This document shows positions 1-10,163 of a stretch of DNA of 64,000 nt, in pieces. This DNA is from CBDAPI01 sp964565865 (GTDB taxonomy: Bacteria > Acidobacteriota > UBA6911 > RPQK01 > CBDAPI01). Location: assembly GCA_964565865.1 (NCBI GenBank), contig CAZMGM010000005.1, positions 26,928 through 90,927 of the forward strand. The letters are read 5' to 3'. Made by a program: the position numbers and the translations under genes. Within the stretch, counting starts at the first letter, position 1. Every line of letters begins with the position of its first letter. Below the pieces are notes generated by a model. It was not told the DNA's origin and searched no databases. It saw nothing but the letters and a program-made list of their open reading frames with translations.

Positions 1-2
1 CA

Positions 3-2714
3 GAAGGACAGCGCCTTGTCCGTACTCTACGCCCGCCCGAGCGCCCCGAAGGTGAAGAACTCAAGTTCGACACGAACCAGCAGCCCCTGACGAATCTCGC
101 TCTCGGCCTGGGTTCCAGTGAACTCGACGCCAACTACGCCCCGAAAATCATCTTCCTCCCGGACTCGAGTCAAGTTTTTGCCGTCTTTCCGGGATCCGAC
201 CGGCTGGTTGGCTGGGACGTGGAGAGTGGCGAAGTTGTGGCCGATCTCGAGATCCCTGGTAATCCGGCTTCCGTGACCACCGCCCCAAACGGTGCACAAA
301 TCGGGGTGGTTTCGCTCTTCATCGACGAGAACTTTGGGAACGCCTCCAACAACTTTGAGGGTGAAAGGATCGGGGCCATCAGCATCGTTGACTTGGAGAC
401 GCTTGAGATCAGCACGCTGAACCTCACAGAGGTCTTCTTCTCCTTTTTCAACAATCTCGTTTTCACTTCGGACGGCACCCGGGCCTTTGTTGCTTCCGCA
501 ACCACTGATGAACTGCTTCAGATCGACATCGCAACCATGACTGAGATTGGGCCTCGAATCAAGTTCGACGGGGGTACTCGGCCCACGCCCGTTTCGATTT
601 CCCCCGATTCGTCTCTCCTGGCTGTAACTCTGATCGGCTCCCCGCTGCTCCCCCGGGACGAAATACCCGATTCGGTTCAAATCATCGATACGGAGAGTTT
701 CAGCAAGGCGGGAAGCATTGTCCCGGCCTCCCTTGAGATCCCGCTTCCCAACGGCACGACGGTGAAGATAGGCCACGATTTCGTGGGAACAAACAATCTT
801 GCCTTTTCGGCGGATGGGCGATGGGCAATGATCGCTGAGCAATCGAGGTCTAGATCAAGTTCAGTCCCGGAGTTCACCGATGATCGCGCGTTTCTCATTG
901 ATATGGAGACGAGAGAGGTCGATGAGACCTTCGAAACGGGAGGAGTCTCCGGAACCTCGGTTCTGCTGCCGGATTCAAAAGTGTTCGGCGTGATGTCGGC
1001 GGTGAACCTGACCTTCATCGACTACGACAGCCGTGATTCCTGGAAGACCCAGGATTCCAGAGGTCAGTTCCGGGTCTCGAGCCGGCCGGCCTTCCGCGGC
1101 GATCAGGTACTCATTGGATCACCCATCCGGGATGCAGTGGTCCGGTTCAAGGTGAAGACCGGTGATTTGCGCAACATCGTGGCAGTAGGTCCAGAGTTTG
1201 AATCCGAAAGCTTTACCATCCCGGCCGGAGCCCTAGATGTTTCCGTGTCTCCGGACGGCCGTACCATCGCAGCCCTGGTTTTCAACGACAACAGTGTTGA
1301 CCTCTTCCAGCCCACCAAACGGTTTACCATACCTCAGTTCATGCACGATTCCACATGGCTGACAGGCATCGCCCTAACCAACGTCTCGGGCGTCGAGGTG
1401 GAAGTGATTGGCCTGGCCTACAACAAGGTCGGGGCCCCTATCACCGATACTGACGAGTGTGCCGACCCAGCGAACGAAGACGAAGACTGTGAGAATGTTA
1501 TCGAAGTGGTGAACCCTCAGACGTTCAACATGCTACCCGAGGAACAACTGTCCTTTACGCCTCTGGATTTCCTGGATGCGGTTGCTGGAACAACGGTTGA
1601 CGGGTGGCTGGACCTGGATGTGAACGCTGAAACTTTTAGCGGACTTTTTCTTTCCGTGGACCAGCAGGTAACGCGGATGGATGGCGGAAGCCTTGGTGCG
1701 GATGGAGCCCGGGTACAGGTTCTGAGTCATTTTCGACTGCAGGACCCTTATGTGGCCGAGCTCGTGATCATCAATCCATCTCTGTTCCTATCCGACGTGG
1801 ATGTCGGACTGGTCGACTCCGACGGACTCGCGGTCCAGACCGCCAACATCCCTATCGCGCCGGCTGGCCAGATCTCGCGCCCCATTCGCGACTTTGCAAT
1901 CGGAGCCAACGGAATCTTTAGTCCGGCAGAGTTCGAGGAAGGAAAATCACATTTCCTGTTACTCAATTCCGATGAGGCATTGATCTCCTTTGTCCGCTAC
2001 TACAACGACAGAACGATGGCTGTGCTCGAGGGTACCGCTCTCGGTGACACTACCCCGCTAGTCGACTACCAGATTGCACCCCAGGTGATTGCGTTCGGAG
2101 GAAACTCCTCCACTCTCACAGTAATCAACCTGAACCCTGAAGAAGCCACGGTCACTCTCACCCTTCATCCTCGTAACAGCAACTTGCAGGTGGATCCGGT
2201 AGAGGCTGTCCTGCCGTCTGCGGCACTATTGAAGCAAAATATAGATGAGCTTTTCAGTCTCGAAGATAACGGTGAAATCGTCTCTGGATGGGTTGAAATC
2301 ACTAGCGATCGGGTCGGAATCGTCGGTAGCGTGGAGTTTCAACTGTTCGACGGGAAGGCCATGAGCGCCCTTCCTTTCTTTTCGGAAGGCAACAGGCGGA
2401 TCCTTTTTTCTCATGTGGCTCAGGGGTCGGGATTTGTGACAGGCTTGATCGCTCTCCAACCCGGGGACGGCACGGCTACTGTCGACGTCGTCTTACGGGC
2501 TGAGGACGGAAGTGAAGTGGCTACTGCACAATTGGTCCTGTTACCTGGAGAGAGAAGAGCGCTTCTGGTTGAAGAACTTTTTGGCCGGTCCATCGAACAA
2601 ATCGGAGGTCGGATGGACCTTGAGGCGGACCTTCCAGTGATCGCCGTGGAGATGTTCTTTTCCGAAAACGGCGAGATCCTCTCTGCTGTACCCGGGAACG
2701 TCTTGCCCGACTGA
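3..2714 (+). CDS. Secreted beta-propeller / repeated beta-sandwich protein (5' end cut by window)
   Basis: The reading frame is open from base 3, so the true start lies upstream of the window; the first in-window ATG at 219 falls inside the domain. The first ~370 visible residues have the short repeats typical of YVTN/WD-type propellers (for example SISPDSSLLAV, SVSPDGRTIAAL). The rest holds about four related ~110-residue beta-sandwich units starting near 1320, 1722, 2067 and 2394, each opening with a pattern like 'IPQF..G.T.LTGIALTN'. No catalytic motif is visible. A surface or periplasmic structural or binding role is inferred. The start of one such unit recurs in the truncated gene at 28302-28523. 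No specific function is assigned. Confidence 0.8.
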   Translation, partial: EGQRLVRTLRPPERPEGEELKFDTNQQPLTNLALGLGSSELDANYAPKIIFLPDSSQVFAVFPGSDRLVGWDVESGEVVADLEIPGNPASVTTAPNGAQIGVVSLFIDENFGNASNNFEGERIGAISIVDLETLEISTLNLTEVFFSFFNNLVFTSDGTRAFVASATTDELLQIDIATMTEIGPRIKFDGGTRPTPVSISPDSSLLAVTLIGSPLLPRDEIPDSVQIIDTESFSKAGSIVPASLEIPLPNGTTVKIGHDFVGTNNLAFSADGRWAMIAEQSRSRSSSVPEFTDDRAFLIDMETREVDETFETGGVSGTSVLLPDSKVFGVMSAVNLTFIDYDSRDSWKTQDSRGQFRVSSRPAFRGDQVLIGSPIRDAVVRFKVKTGDLRNIVAVGPEFESESFTIPAGALDVSVSPDGRTIAALVFNDNSVDLFQPTKRFTIPQFMHDSTWLTGIALTNVSGVEVEVIGLAYNKVGAPITDTDECADPANEDEDCENVIEVVNPQTFNMLPEEQLSFTPLDFLDAVAGTTVDGWLDLDVNAETFSGLFLSVDQQVTRMDGGSLGADGARVQVLSHFRLQDPYVAELVIINPSLFLSDVDVGLVDSDGLAVQTANIPIAPAGQISRPIRDFAIGANGIFSPAEFEEGKSHFLLLNSDEALISFVRYYNDRTMAVLEGTALGDTTPLVDYQIAPQVIAFGGNSSTLTVINLNPEEATVTLTLHPRNSNLQVDPVEAVLPSAALLKQNIDELFSLEDNGEIVSGWVEITSDRVGIVGSVEFQLFDGKAMSALPFFSEGNRRILFSHVAQGSGFVTGLIALQPGDGTATVDVVLRAEDGSEVATAQLVLLPGERRALLVEELFGRSIEQIGGRMDLEADLPVIAVEMFFSENGEILSAVPGNVLPD

Positions 2715-2776
2715 CGCGGCCACCTGAAGCAATTGATCCGTTGATACTGTTGTGATCTCGACATCCGTTTTTTTGT

Positions 2777-2782
2777 CATAAT
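2777..2782 (+). promoter_or_regulatory. -10-like hexamer CATAAT
   Basis: CATAAT lies 8 bases before the ATG at 2791. If used, transcription would begin almost at the start codon, giving a leaderless or nearly leaderless mRNA. A convincing -35 is not visible. Confidence 0.35.
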
Positions 2783-2790
2783 GAAGAAGC

Positions 2791-4765
2791 ATGGTCGCTC
2801 TTTTGCTGATAGCTCTCTCGATGTCCGTTCCCACGGCCCAGACTGCGAGTCTGGAGTCGCAATCAGCCCAGGCTCAAGCCTATTATCACTTCAGCCTTTC
2901 CCAGACTCTCCGCTTAGACGGTGATGATGACCGGGCCCTCCAGGAACTCCGCAAGGCCCTTGACTACGATCCCGAGAGCTCCAGTCTGCATTTTTATCTA
3001 GCTCAATCCCTTGCCGACCAAGCACTCCTGGATGAATCAGTCGAAGCCTGCAAACAGGCTATCGAACTGGATTCCTACAACTCCGATCCATACTTTCTTC
3101 TCGGCTTGATCTACCGAAATTTCTTTCAGCGCGGCCGTTCTGAAATGCTGCTACTAGCCATCGATGTACTGGCTCGTGGAGTCGAGTTGGAGCCCCAGAA
3201 AGTAGAAGCACTCTTCCATCTGGGGCAGCTGTACTCAATCGGGCAGGACTGGGAAAATGCCGTGCGCATTTACGCCGTGCTTAAGGGTCTCCGTCCGGAC
3301 CTTCCCCGCATCGATCTTTTTCAAGCAAAGGCCCTGGCCAACGTGGGCAGGACGGCAGAGGCCATCGACTCGATCCAGACCCCCTCTGAGGACAGCTCCC
3401 TGGAGCTCGATCGCCTCGTGCTTCTGTCCCAGCTTTACACTACCGGCAAACGGTTCAAAGAAGCGATCGACACCTATGCACAGGCTATCGAACTCACTCC
3501 GGATGGCCACAATCGCTGGAATCTGCAATTCGGGATGGCGCGACTCCTGATGCAGGAGTCGCGTTTTCCGGAGGCCGAGGAGATGCTGGAAGATATAGTG
3601 ACCAGCGGGTCGACGGATCCTCAAACCCGGATCGAGTTGGGAAAGGCGCAGGAAGGATCCCGTCACTATTCCAAAGCAGTGGCGAACTTCCAGAAGGTGC
3701 TGGCTCAAGAGCCGGATCATCTGGAGGCGAATTACTATCTTGCCTCCTCTCTCCGCAATCTGGGTCGCAGGGACGAGGCCATCGCTCGAATGAACCATCT
3801 GCTGACTCTCACCGATTCCCCTCCGGATCCATCACCCCCCGGGATCCAGCAGTATCGCGCCCGTTTCAGACAGTTCCTGGGAGTGCTCTACCAGGAAACG
3901 GGTCAACACGGAAAGGCTATCGAGCTGTTCCAGCGGCTGTGCGCCGACCAGCCAGATGACGTACAGGCAAAGCTGGGACTGGTTTACGCATTGAAGGGAG
4001 GAGACCGCCTGAAGGACGCCCGTCGACTCAGCTCGCAGCTGTTGGAGGATCAGCCCGGGGACGCCAATGTCCTCGTCACGCACGCCCGGATTCTCGCCAA
4101 CACTGGCCACCTCGACAACGCGGCGCATTTGCTGCGCAAAGAACTCCGAAAGAGGCAGGAAGCGCAGTCCCTTGACGAGGAGATCGAGGACTTCTACCTG
4201 TCTGTCGGCCAGCTTTACAGCGAACACCGGAAATACAAAAAAGCCCGGACAATCCTGCAGGAAGGTCTCGAGGATCACCCGGACAGCCAGAGCCTCACTT
4301 TTCTTCTAGGCTCGACGCTCGAGAGATTGAACGAAATCGAAGCGGCCGAAAGGTACTTCAATAAGGTGCTGGCCACAGACCCTCAGCACGCTGCCACTCT
4401 GAACTATCTGGGCTATATGCTGGCCGATCGCGAACTCAGGCTGGAGGAGGCTCTCGTCTACATCGAACGTGCTCTGGATCAGGACCCGCACAACGGCGCC
4501 TACCTGGACAGTCTGGGCTGGGNNNNNNNNNNCTGAAGAAAGCCTGGTTCTAGCCATCCAGATCAACCAGGGAGACCCGACCATCCTCGAGCACCTGGGT
4601 GATCTGTATCTGAAGCTGGGGGACCAATCTCGCGCTTTGAACTACTACCGAAAGTCAGTGGCTGTAGCAGAGGATCCAGGAGAGCTTCGAAAGGTAAAGG
4701 CGAAGCTGACCGAACTGGAGAAAAATTTTCCCAGGGCCAGTCGCCCTCGAAAACAGAACCGTTAG
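2791..4765 (+). CDS. Secreted TPR-repeat protein (interrupted by assembly gap)
   Basis: The N-terminus (MVALLLIALSMSVPTAQT) looks like a signal peptide. Nearly all the remainder is consecutive ~34-residue tetratricopeptide repeats with the usual W/L-G-Y-A-F-P spacing, for example 'LHFYLAQSLADQALLDESVEACKQAIELD'-type helical pairs. The frame changes across the ten Ns at 4523-4532 (frame 1 before, frame 2 after), so the gap length is arbitrary and one protein of about 655 residues is intended. The stop overlaps the GTG of ispE by one base (TAGTG), implying translational coupling. TPR proteins are protein-protein scaffolds; the partner is unknown. This protein commonly precedes ispE in Acidobacteriota as I recall, but that is not tested here. 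Confidence 0.85.
4523..4532. other. Assembly gap (10 N)
   Basis: Ten undetermined bases inside the TPR gene. The coding frame shifts across them, so the number of Ns is a placeholder and not a measured distance. Confidence 0.98.
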
Positions 4766-5700
4766 TGCACGCTCCGGACAGGATTCAAATTCCATCCTTT
4801 GCAAAGATCAACTGGATCCTGAAGGTGCTGGGCCGTCGCCGGGACTCTTTTCACGAGATCAGCACGATTCTCCAGAGCGTGGACCTGGCCGACCAGATCT
4901 CAATTCGAGCGACGAGCTCAGACCGAATCCGGCTGGAGACCTCAGGACGTGAAGTTGCAAAGGGAGAAGAGAACCTCATCTGGCGAGCTGCCGCATTGCT
5001 CAAAAAGCGAGCCCCGGCTGGCAGCGGAGCCGACATCACACTCAGGAAGCGGATCCCGGTAGGAGCTGGTTTGGGAGGAGGGTCCTCTAACGCTGCAGTA
5101 ACACTGCTGGCTTTGAATCAACTTTGGAGTTGCGGTCTCGAGTTAACGCAGCTTCGCCAGCTGGGCCGAGAGTTGGGCTCGGATGTCCCCTTTTTTCTAC
5201 TCGGAGGAGCTGTTCTGGCAAGGGGTCGAGGCGAGCGGGTCAGACCTTTGCCGGACCCGCCAGCCGAGAGTCTCGTACTTTGCTTCCCTGGGTTCTCGCT
5301 TTCTACCGCAAAAGCCTACGAGATGGGTCGCTGGCCCCGAATGGCCACAGCCTCAGATCATTTGACAAAGAGAGGGACGGATACTAAAATCCGACGGTTC
5401 TGCAAATACGCGGAGGATAGTCAGCGAGTCCATGTGCTTCTTGAGAACGACTTCGACGCCCCTCTTCTGAAACAGTTCCCCCGGCTTAAAGCAACTCATC
5501 GGGCGCTGCGAAGAGCGGGTTGCGAAAGCGTTGCATTGTGCGGGAGCGGCTCAGCGCTTCTAGGTGTTCCTGCCCCTGCCCCGCCGACACTCATTGTGGA
5601 GAAGCTATCTCGTTCTGGTATTGGAGAGATTTTCCAGAGCTCGACTCTTTCTCGTAATCAGTACAGAGCAGCCTTTCGACAAGCGGGCTTGATACTTTGA
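4765..5700 (+). CDS. ispE: 4-diphosphocytidyl-2-C-methyl-D-erythritol kinase
   Basis: IspE phosphorylates the 2-hydroxyl of CDP-methylerythritol with ATP, the fourth step of the MEP isoprenoid pathway in the cytoplasm. At 311 residues it is close to the family length. The GHMP-kinase glycine motif PVGAGLGGGSSNA is at residues 98-110. Lys14 (FAKINW) and Asp140 (LGSDVPFF) match the catalytic Lys/Asp pair of E. coli IspE. The start is GTG at 4765, overlapping the upstream TPR stop by one base, and prs follows after 13 bases, so the three form one operon. Pairing with prs is a common arrangement. Identification is secure. Confidence 0.95.
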   Translation: MHAPDRIQIPSFAKINWILKVLGRRRDSFHEISTILQSVDLADQISIRATSSDRIRLETSGREVAKGEENLIWRAAALLKKRAPAGSGADITLRKRIPVGAGLGGGSSNAAVTLLALNQLWSCGLELTQLRQLGRELGSDVPFFLLGGAVLARGRGERVRPLPDPPAESLVLCFPGFSLSTAKAYEMGRWPRMATASDHLTKRGTDTKIRRFCKYAEDSQRVHVLLENDFDAPLLKQFPRLKATHRALRRAGCESVALCGSGSALLGVPAPAPPTLIVEKLSRSGIGEIFQSSTLSRNQYRAAFRQAGLIL

Positions 5701-5713
5701 GATTTTTCTTCAG

Positions 5714-6643
5714 ATGCTGAAAGTTTTTGCAGGTAGTTCAAATCTGGAGTTGTCCGAGGAGATCTGCCAGTACCTCGGTGTGCCCCCGGGTGAACAGGTG
5801 CTGAAGCGCTTCAGCGATGGCGAGGTCGCCTACCAGGTGAGGGAGAATGTCAGGGGAACCGACGTCTTCGTGGTTCAGCCCAGCTGCCCCCCGGTCAACG
5901 AGAGCATCATGGAGATGCTCATCATGATTGACGCCTTCAAGCGGGCCTCGGCGCGTCGTATTACGGCAGTTATGCCCTATTACGGGTATGCTCGCCAGGA
6001 CCGGAAGGACAAGCCGCGCGTCCCCATCTCGGCGAAAATCGTAGGCGATCTTCTCACCGCAGTAGGGGCCAGCCGGTTGCTTACGATGGACCTCCATGCG
6101 GGTCAGATTCAGGGCTTCTTCAACATCCCGGTGGATCACCTGTTCGCGGCTCCCGTAATCCTGGGACATCTGGCCACGCTGAATCTGAAGAATCTGGCCA
6201 TCGTTTCTCCCGATCCTGGGGGCGTGGAGCGGGCACGCTTTTACGCTAAGCGGCTCAAGAGCAATCTCGCCATCATCGACAAACGTCGGCTCGAAGCCAA
6301 TGAAGCTGAGATCATGAACATCATCGGAGATGTACGGGGGCAAGAGGTCGTGGTGGTCGACGATATGATTGACACGGCCGGCACCCTGGTTAAAGCGGCG
6401 GTCGCCCTGCTCGATCAAGGTGCCACGAAAGTTTTCGCGGCCGCCACTCATCCTGTTCTGTCCGGACCCGCTATCCAGCGGCTTCGCGAGTCGCCGGTTG
6501 AAAGAGTCATCGTAACCAATTCAATCGATATTCCCGAGGGAAAACGGATCGATAAACTGACTGTTCTGAGCGTGGCGGCGCTGTTGGGCGAGGCTATTCG
6601 ATCTATCCACGAGGAGACCTCGGTGAGCAAATTGTTCATTTGA
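5714..6643 (+). CDS. prs: Ribose-phosphate pyrophosphokinase
   Basis: Makes PRPP from ribose 5-phosphate and ATP for nucleotide, histidine and tryptophan synthesis. It has 309 residues, the standard length. Visible motifs are the 'DLHAGQIQGFFNIPVDHL' segment at 126-143, the flexible catalytic region near KRLKSN (179-184) and the PRPP-binding loop VVVVDDMIDTAGT at 212-224. The gene lies 13 bases after ispE and 29 before rplY, in the order ispE-prs-rplY-pth seen in many bacteria. Confidence 0.96.
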   Translation: MLKVFAGSSNLELSEEICQYLGVPPGEQVLKRFSDGEVAYQVRENVRGTDVFVVQPSCPPVNESIMEMLIMIDAFKRASARRITAVMPYYGYARQDRKDKPRVPISAKIVGDLLTAVGASRLLTMDLHAGQIQGFFNIPVDHLFAAPVILGHLATLNLKNLAIVSPDPGGVERARFYAKRLKSNLAIIDKRRLEANEAEIMNIIGDVRGQEVVVVDDMIDTAGTLVKAAVALLDQGATKVFAAATHPVLSGPAIQRLRESPVERVIVTNSIDIPEGKRIDKLTVLSVAALLGEAIRSIHEETSVSKLFI

Positions 6644-6672
6644 CCTTTTCGAGGTTCCCGGAGAACTAGATT

Positions 6673-7335
6673 ATGTTTGATTTAGTCCTGACTGCCATAC
6701 CCAGAAAAGAAATTGGAAAGAACGCTAACCGGCGACTTCGTTCCAGGGGACAGATCCCCGCTGTGGTTTACGGAAAGACAACCGAGTCTATGTCGGTAGC
6801 GGTCAATCCGAAGGAAGTCGTCTCGATTCTGCACTTGGAGTCGGGGCGTAACACCGTCTTCAAGCTCAAGATCAATGAAAAGCAGATGGACGTGCTGATC
6901 CGCGACCTGCAGGTCGATCCAATCCGAGGCACCCTGCTGCACGCCGATTTCCAGACGATTTCAATGGATGAGACACGAGTCTTCAACGTTCCCATTGAGC
7001 TGGTCGGCGACGCCGAAGGCGTGAAAGAAGGAGGGATTGTCGACATCGTGGTGCGGGAGATAGAGGTGGTCTGCCTCCCCAGGGATGTTCCCGACCATAT
7101 CTCGATCGATATTGCTCACCTCAATATTGGAGAGGCCTTTAGAGTGCGTGACCTGCCCTCCATATCGGGAGATTTCGACATTTCCTCCAACCGGGACCTA
7201 GTTCTTGTGACGGTCGTTCCTCCCAAAGTCGAGGTCGAACCCGAACCTGCAGAAGAGGAGCTTGAGGAAGGGGTTCCCGAAGAGGGTGAGGAGGCTCCAG
7301 ACGCCAGACAGGAAGCGGAAGAGGCAAGCGAGTAA
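6673..7335 (+). CDS. rplY: 50S ribosomal protein L25 / general stress protein Ctc
   Basis: Binds 5S rRNA in the large ribosomal subunit. The 220-residue protein is the long Ctc/TL5 form: an N-terminal L25 domain (residues ~1-95, with 'NRRLRSRGQIPAVVYGK' near the start) followed by the TL5 C-terminal beta domain (~100-185) and an acidic Glu/Pro-rich tail. A Shine-Dalgarno-like GGAGAA precedes the ATG. It sits between prs and pth, 11 bases before the latter. Confidence 0.94.
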   Translation: MFDLVLTAIPRKEIGKNANRRLRSRGQIPAVVYGKTTESMSVAVNPKEVVSILHLESGRNTVFKLKINEKQMDVLIRDLQVDPIRGTLLHADFQTISMDETRVFNVPIELVGDAEGVKEGGIVDIVVREIEVVCLPRDVPDHISIDIAHLNIGEAFRVRDLPSISGDFDISSNRDLVLVTVVPPKVEVEPEPAEEELEEGVPEEGEEAPDARQEAEEASE

Positions 7336-7346
7336 GGCGTCACTTT

Positions 7347-7949
7347 TTGTATTTGATAACTGGACTCGGAAACCCTGATAGCCGGTTTTCCGGGACACGA
7401 CACAACGTAGGCTTCATGGTCGCCGACCGACTCGTGACGGCGGGGGGTGACTTCAGATTGCTACACCGGGCGCTGGTGGCGATGATCCGGCGCTGTAAGC
7501 ATCGAGTGCTCGTGGCTAAACCCCAGACCTATATGAATCGTAGTGGTAAGGCTATTCGACAATTGCTGGAGTGGAAGAACCTTGACTACTCAGAGCTACT
7601 CGTGATCTATGATGACGTGGATCTCCCCTTTGGACGGATCCGGCTGCGGGCCCGAGGTGGATCGGGCGGTCACAACGGAATGAGATCGATCATCTCCGAG
7701 TTGGGCTCACAGGAGTTTGCGCGGCTGCGGATTGGGATCGGCAGGGAAGGGCCCGGAGCCGACCTGAGCTCCTTCGTCTTGGACGTGTTCGACGAAGGCG
7801 AGAGAGAACGACTCGATCGTATCCTCGAATTCGTGCTGCGCGTTGTGGATTCGATCTTGGTTAACGGAATTGAAAAGAGCATGACCCTCTATAACCGCCA
7901 GCCACCTCTTCATTCTCCCCTAAATTCGAAGGAACCCACGGATGACTGA
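7347..7949 (+). CDS. pth: Peptidyl-tRNA hydrolase
   Basis: Releases tRNA from stalled peptidyl-tRNA. It has 200 residues. Asn9 (GLGNP) and His19 (GTRHNVGF) match the substrate-binding Asn10 and catalytic His20 of the E. coli enzyme, and KPQTYMNRSG and the GGSGGHNG loop are present. The start is TTG at 7347, because the conserved 'YLITGLGNP' follows directly. The 3' end overlaps the hppA start by 8 bases, so the two are co-translated. Confidence 0.94.
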   Translation: MYLITGLGNPDSRFSGTRHNVGFMVADRLVTAGGDFRLLHRALVAMIRRCKHRVLVAKPQTYMNRSGKAIRQLLEWKNLDYSELLVIYDDVDLPFGRIRLRARGGSGGHNGMRSIISELGSQEFARLRIGIGREGPGADLSSFVLDVFDEGERERLDRILEFVLRVVDSILVNGIEKSMTLYNRQPPLHSPLNSKEPTDD

Positions 7950-10036
7950 ATACTATTGGATTCTTCCACTTCTGGGTCTTGTCGGCCTCTTTTTCGCAGG
8001 GCTCATTTACATCTCTACCCGAAGAATAGAGGTCTCAAACCGGAAAATGGTCGAGGTCTCCGACGCGATACACGACGGTGCCATGGTCTTTTTGCGGAGA
8101 GAATATGGCATTCTGGCTCTGTTTATCGCATTGGTTTTCGGCCTGCTCGCCTGGGCGGTTTCTCTGTCGACGGCGGTTGCCTTTGCCCTGGGTTCCACCA
8201 GCTCGATGGTAGCCGGATTCTTCGGGTTGAAGGCAGCCACCCGAGCGAACGTGCGCACGGCGCAGGCTGCCAACGACTTGGGCATTGCCCAGGCATTGAA
8301 TGTCGCTTTCTCTGGGGGAGCCGTGATGGGGCTATCCGTGGCCAGCCTGGGCCTGATCGGAGTCTCCACTGCCTTTTTGCTTGCTCTCCATGACTCTATC
8401 TCGTTCAGTGATATCAGCGGATTTGCAATGGGTGCCAGCTCGATCGCGCTGTTCGCCAGAGTCGGGGGAGGGATCTTCACGAAAACTGCGGATGTCGGAG
8501 CGGATCTGGTGGGAAAAGTTGAGGCGGGAATTCCAGAAGATGATCCCCGCAACCCCGCGACCATCGCCGACAATGTAGGTGATTGCGTGGGCGACACTGC
8601 GGGAATGGGAGCGGATATCTTCGAAAGTTATGTCGGTTCCGTGATCGCAACGATTGCCCTGGCGGGAGCGGCTGGGTCAGATGTGTTGAACATTACCGAC
8701 TCCAATAGGATCGTATACATGGCTCTGCCTCTGTTCATCATCACCATCGGCCTGGTCGCTTCATTGCTTGGTATCGCTTCCATGCGGTTCCTGCGGGCTC
8801 TGGGACCCGCGGAGGCACTTCGCTACTCGCCTTTGGTCAGTGCCGTTCTTCTGCTGCTGGGGACTTACTTCACCATCTCCTCCCTAGGCCTAGAGACGGG
8901 GATCTTTTTTGCCGTCTTCATGGGTACGATCAGCGGAACTGTGATCGGTCTGTTGACCGAATGGTACACTTCTGCCGGGCCCATCAAACGAATTGCCCAG
9001 GCATCCAAGACAGGTTCCGCCACCAACATCATTGCTGGCCTCGCAGTAGGTATGCAGTCGACCGTGCTGCCCATCCTGACTATTTGTGCCAGCATCCTTC
9101 TTGCTCACCATTACGCAGGCCTGTATGGAATCGGGATTGCCGCTGTGGGTATGCTCGCAACCGTGGGAGTTACCATGTCAGTTGATGCTTACGGCCCCAT
9201 CGCTGACAATGCCGGCGGCATTTCCGAAATGTGCGGGCTGGGTCTAGAGACTCGATCCATCACGGACAGCCTGGACTCCATTGGGAACACCACGGCGGCT
9301 ATCGGAAAGGGTTTTGCAATCGGGTCTGCGGCCCTCACTGCGCTGGCTCTCTTTTCAGCCTATAGCAAGACCGTCAACCTCGAAGTCCTCGATCTGCTGA
9401 ACCCGATTGTCGTGGTCGGTCTTTTCGTGGGGGGAAGCCTCCCCTTTCTCATCGGAGACCTCACCCTGTCGGCGGTGGGCAGAGCTGCTTTCAAAATGGT
9501 GGAGGAAGTTCGTCGCCAGTTTCGTGAGATCGAAGGGTTGATGGAAGGCACGGCCAAGCCCGACACCGACCGCTGCATTGACATCTCCACCCGCGCCGCA
9601 CTCGGAGAAATGGTCTTTCCGGGTGTCATCGCAATTTCGACCCCGGTTCTGGTGGGCCTTCTGCTGGGGCCTCTGGCCCTAGGGGGTATGCTGGCCGGGG
9701 CTACTCTGACCGGCGTGCTGATGGCTCTCTTCATGGCGAACGCCGGCGGCGCGTGGGACAACGCGAAGAAACTCATCGAAGACGGTCATTACGGCGGCAA
9801 AGGCTCACCGGCGCACAAGGCCTCGATCACCGGGGGGCGCCGGGGGGGGGTGGGAGAACGCCAAGAACCTTAGCGGGGGGGGGATTCTGGGGGGCAAGGG
9901 ATCTGAACCACACAAGGCGGCAGTAGTAGGCGACACCGTAGGCGACCCCTTCAAGGACACCAGCGGACCCGCCATGAACATTCTTATCAAACTGATGTCC
10001 ATAGTCTCTCTCGTTATAGCGCCCCTACTAAAATGA
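7942..10036 (+). CDS. hppA: Membrane-bound pyrophosphatase (ion pump), C-terminus frameshifted and duplicated
   Basis: Couples PPi hydrolysis to H+ or Na+ export. It has about 16 hydrophobic segments and the DVGADLVGKVE and ADNVGDCVGDTAG substrate-binding motifs. GNTTAAIGKGF carries Ala where K+-independent pumps have Lys, so this should be a K+-dependent type. The frame opened at 7942 stops at 9873, but the canonical ending (VGDTVGDPFKDTSGPAMN...APLLK) continues in the next frame to TGA 10034-10036. Removing one G from the run 9832-9837 restores a 697-residue protein. The tail contains a second copy of a 32-residue unit (W codons at 9754 and 9851). The G runs make sequencing error possible; otherwise the gene is recently broken. 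H+ versus Na+ specificity cannot be read with confidence. Confidence 0.85.
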
Positions 10037-10124
10037 AGACCTGGGTCCAATCTGTCGCGTCTGGGGAGGTTCTGAAAAATGCATGGCGGTAGGCCTCCTG
10101 GCCCCCAGCTTTCCTGCAATGTGT

Positions 10125-10130
10125 TAAAAT
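10125..10130 (+). promoter_or_regulatory. -10-like hexamer TAAAAT upstream of rpsF
   Basis: TAAAAT in the context TGTTAAAAT lies 33 bases before the rpsF ATG, leaving room for the GAGGAG ribosome binding site at 10149-10154. No clear -35. Confidence 0.35.
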
Positions 10131-10163
10131 AAGCGCTTTTTTGAAGTTGAGGAGAATTTGTCC

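Noticed and set aside
27..842. Long minus-strand open frame of 271 codons
   Set aside because: It lies opposite the propeller gene, which has consistent repeats; the antisense product has no recognisable features.
3235..3798. 187-codon minus-strand frame inside the TPR gene
   Set aside because: Shadow of the TPR repeats; no ribosome binding site and no domain.
9840..9873. TAG at 9871-9873 as the true end of the pyrophosphatase
   Set aside because: The conserved final segment continues in the adjacent frame to 10036, so this stop results from the frameshift.
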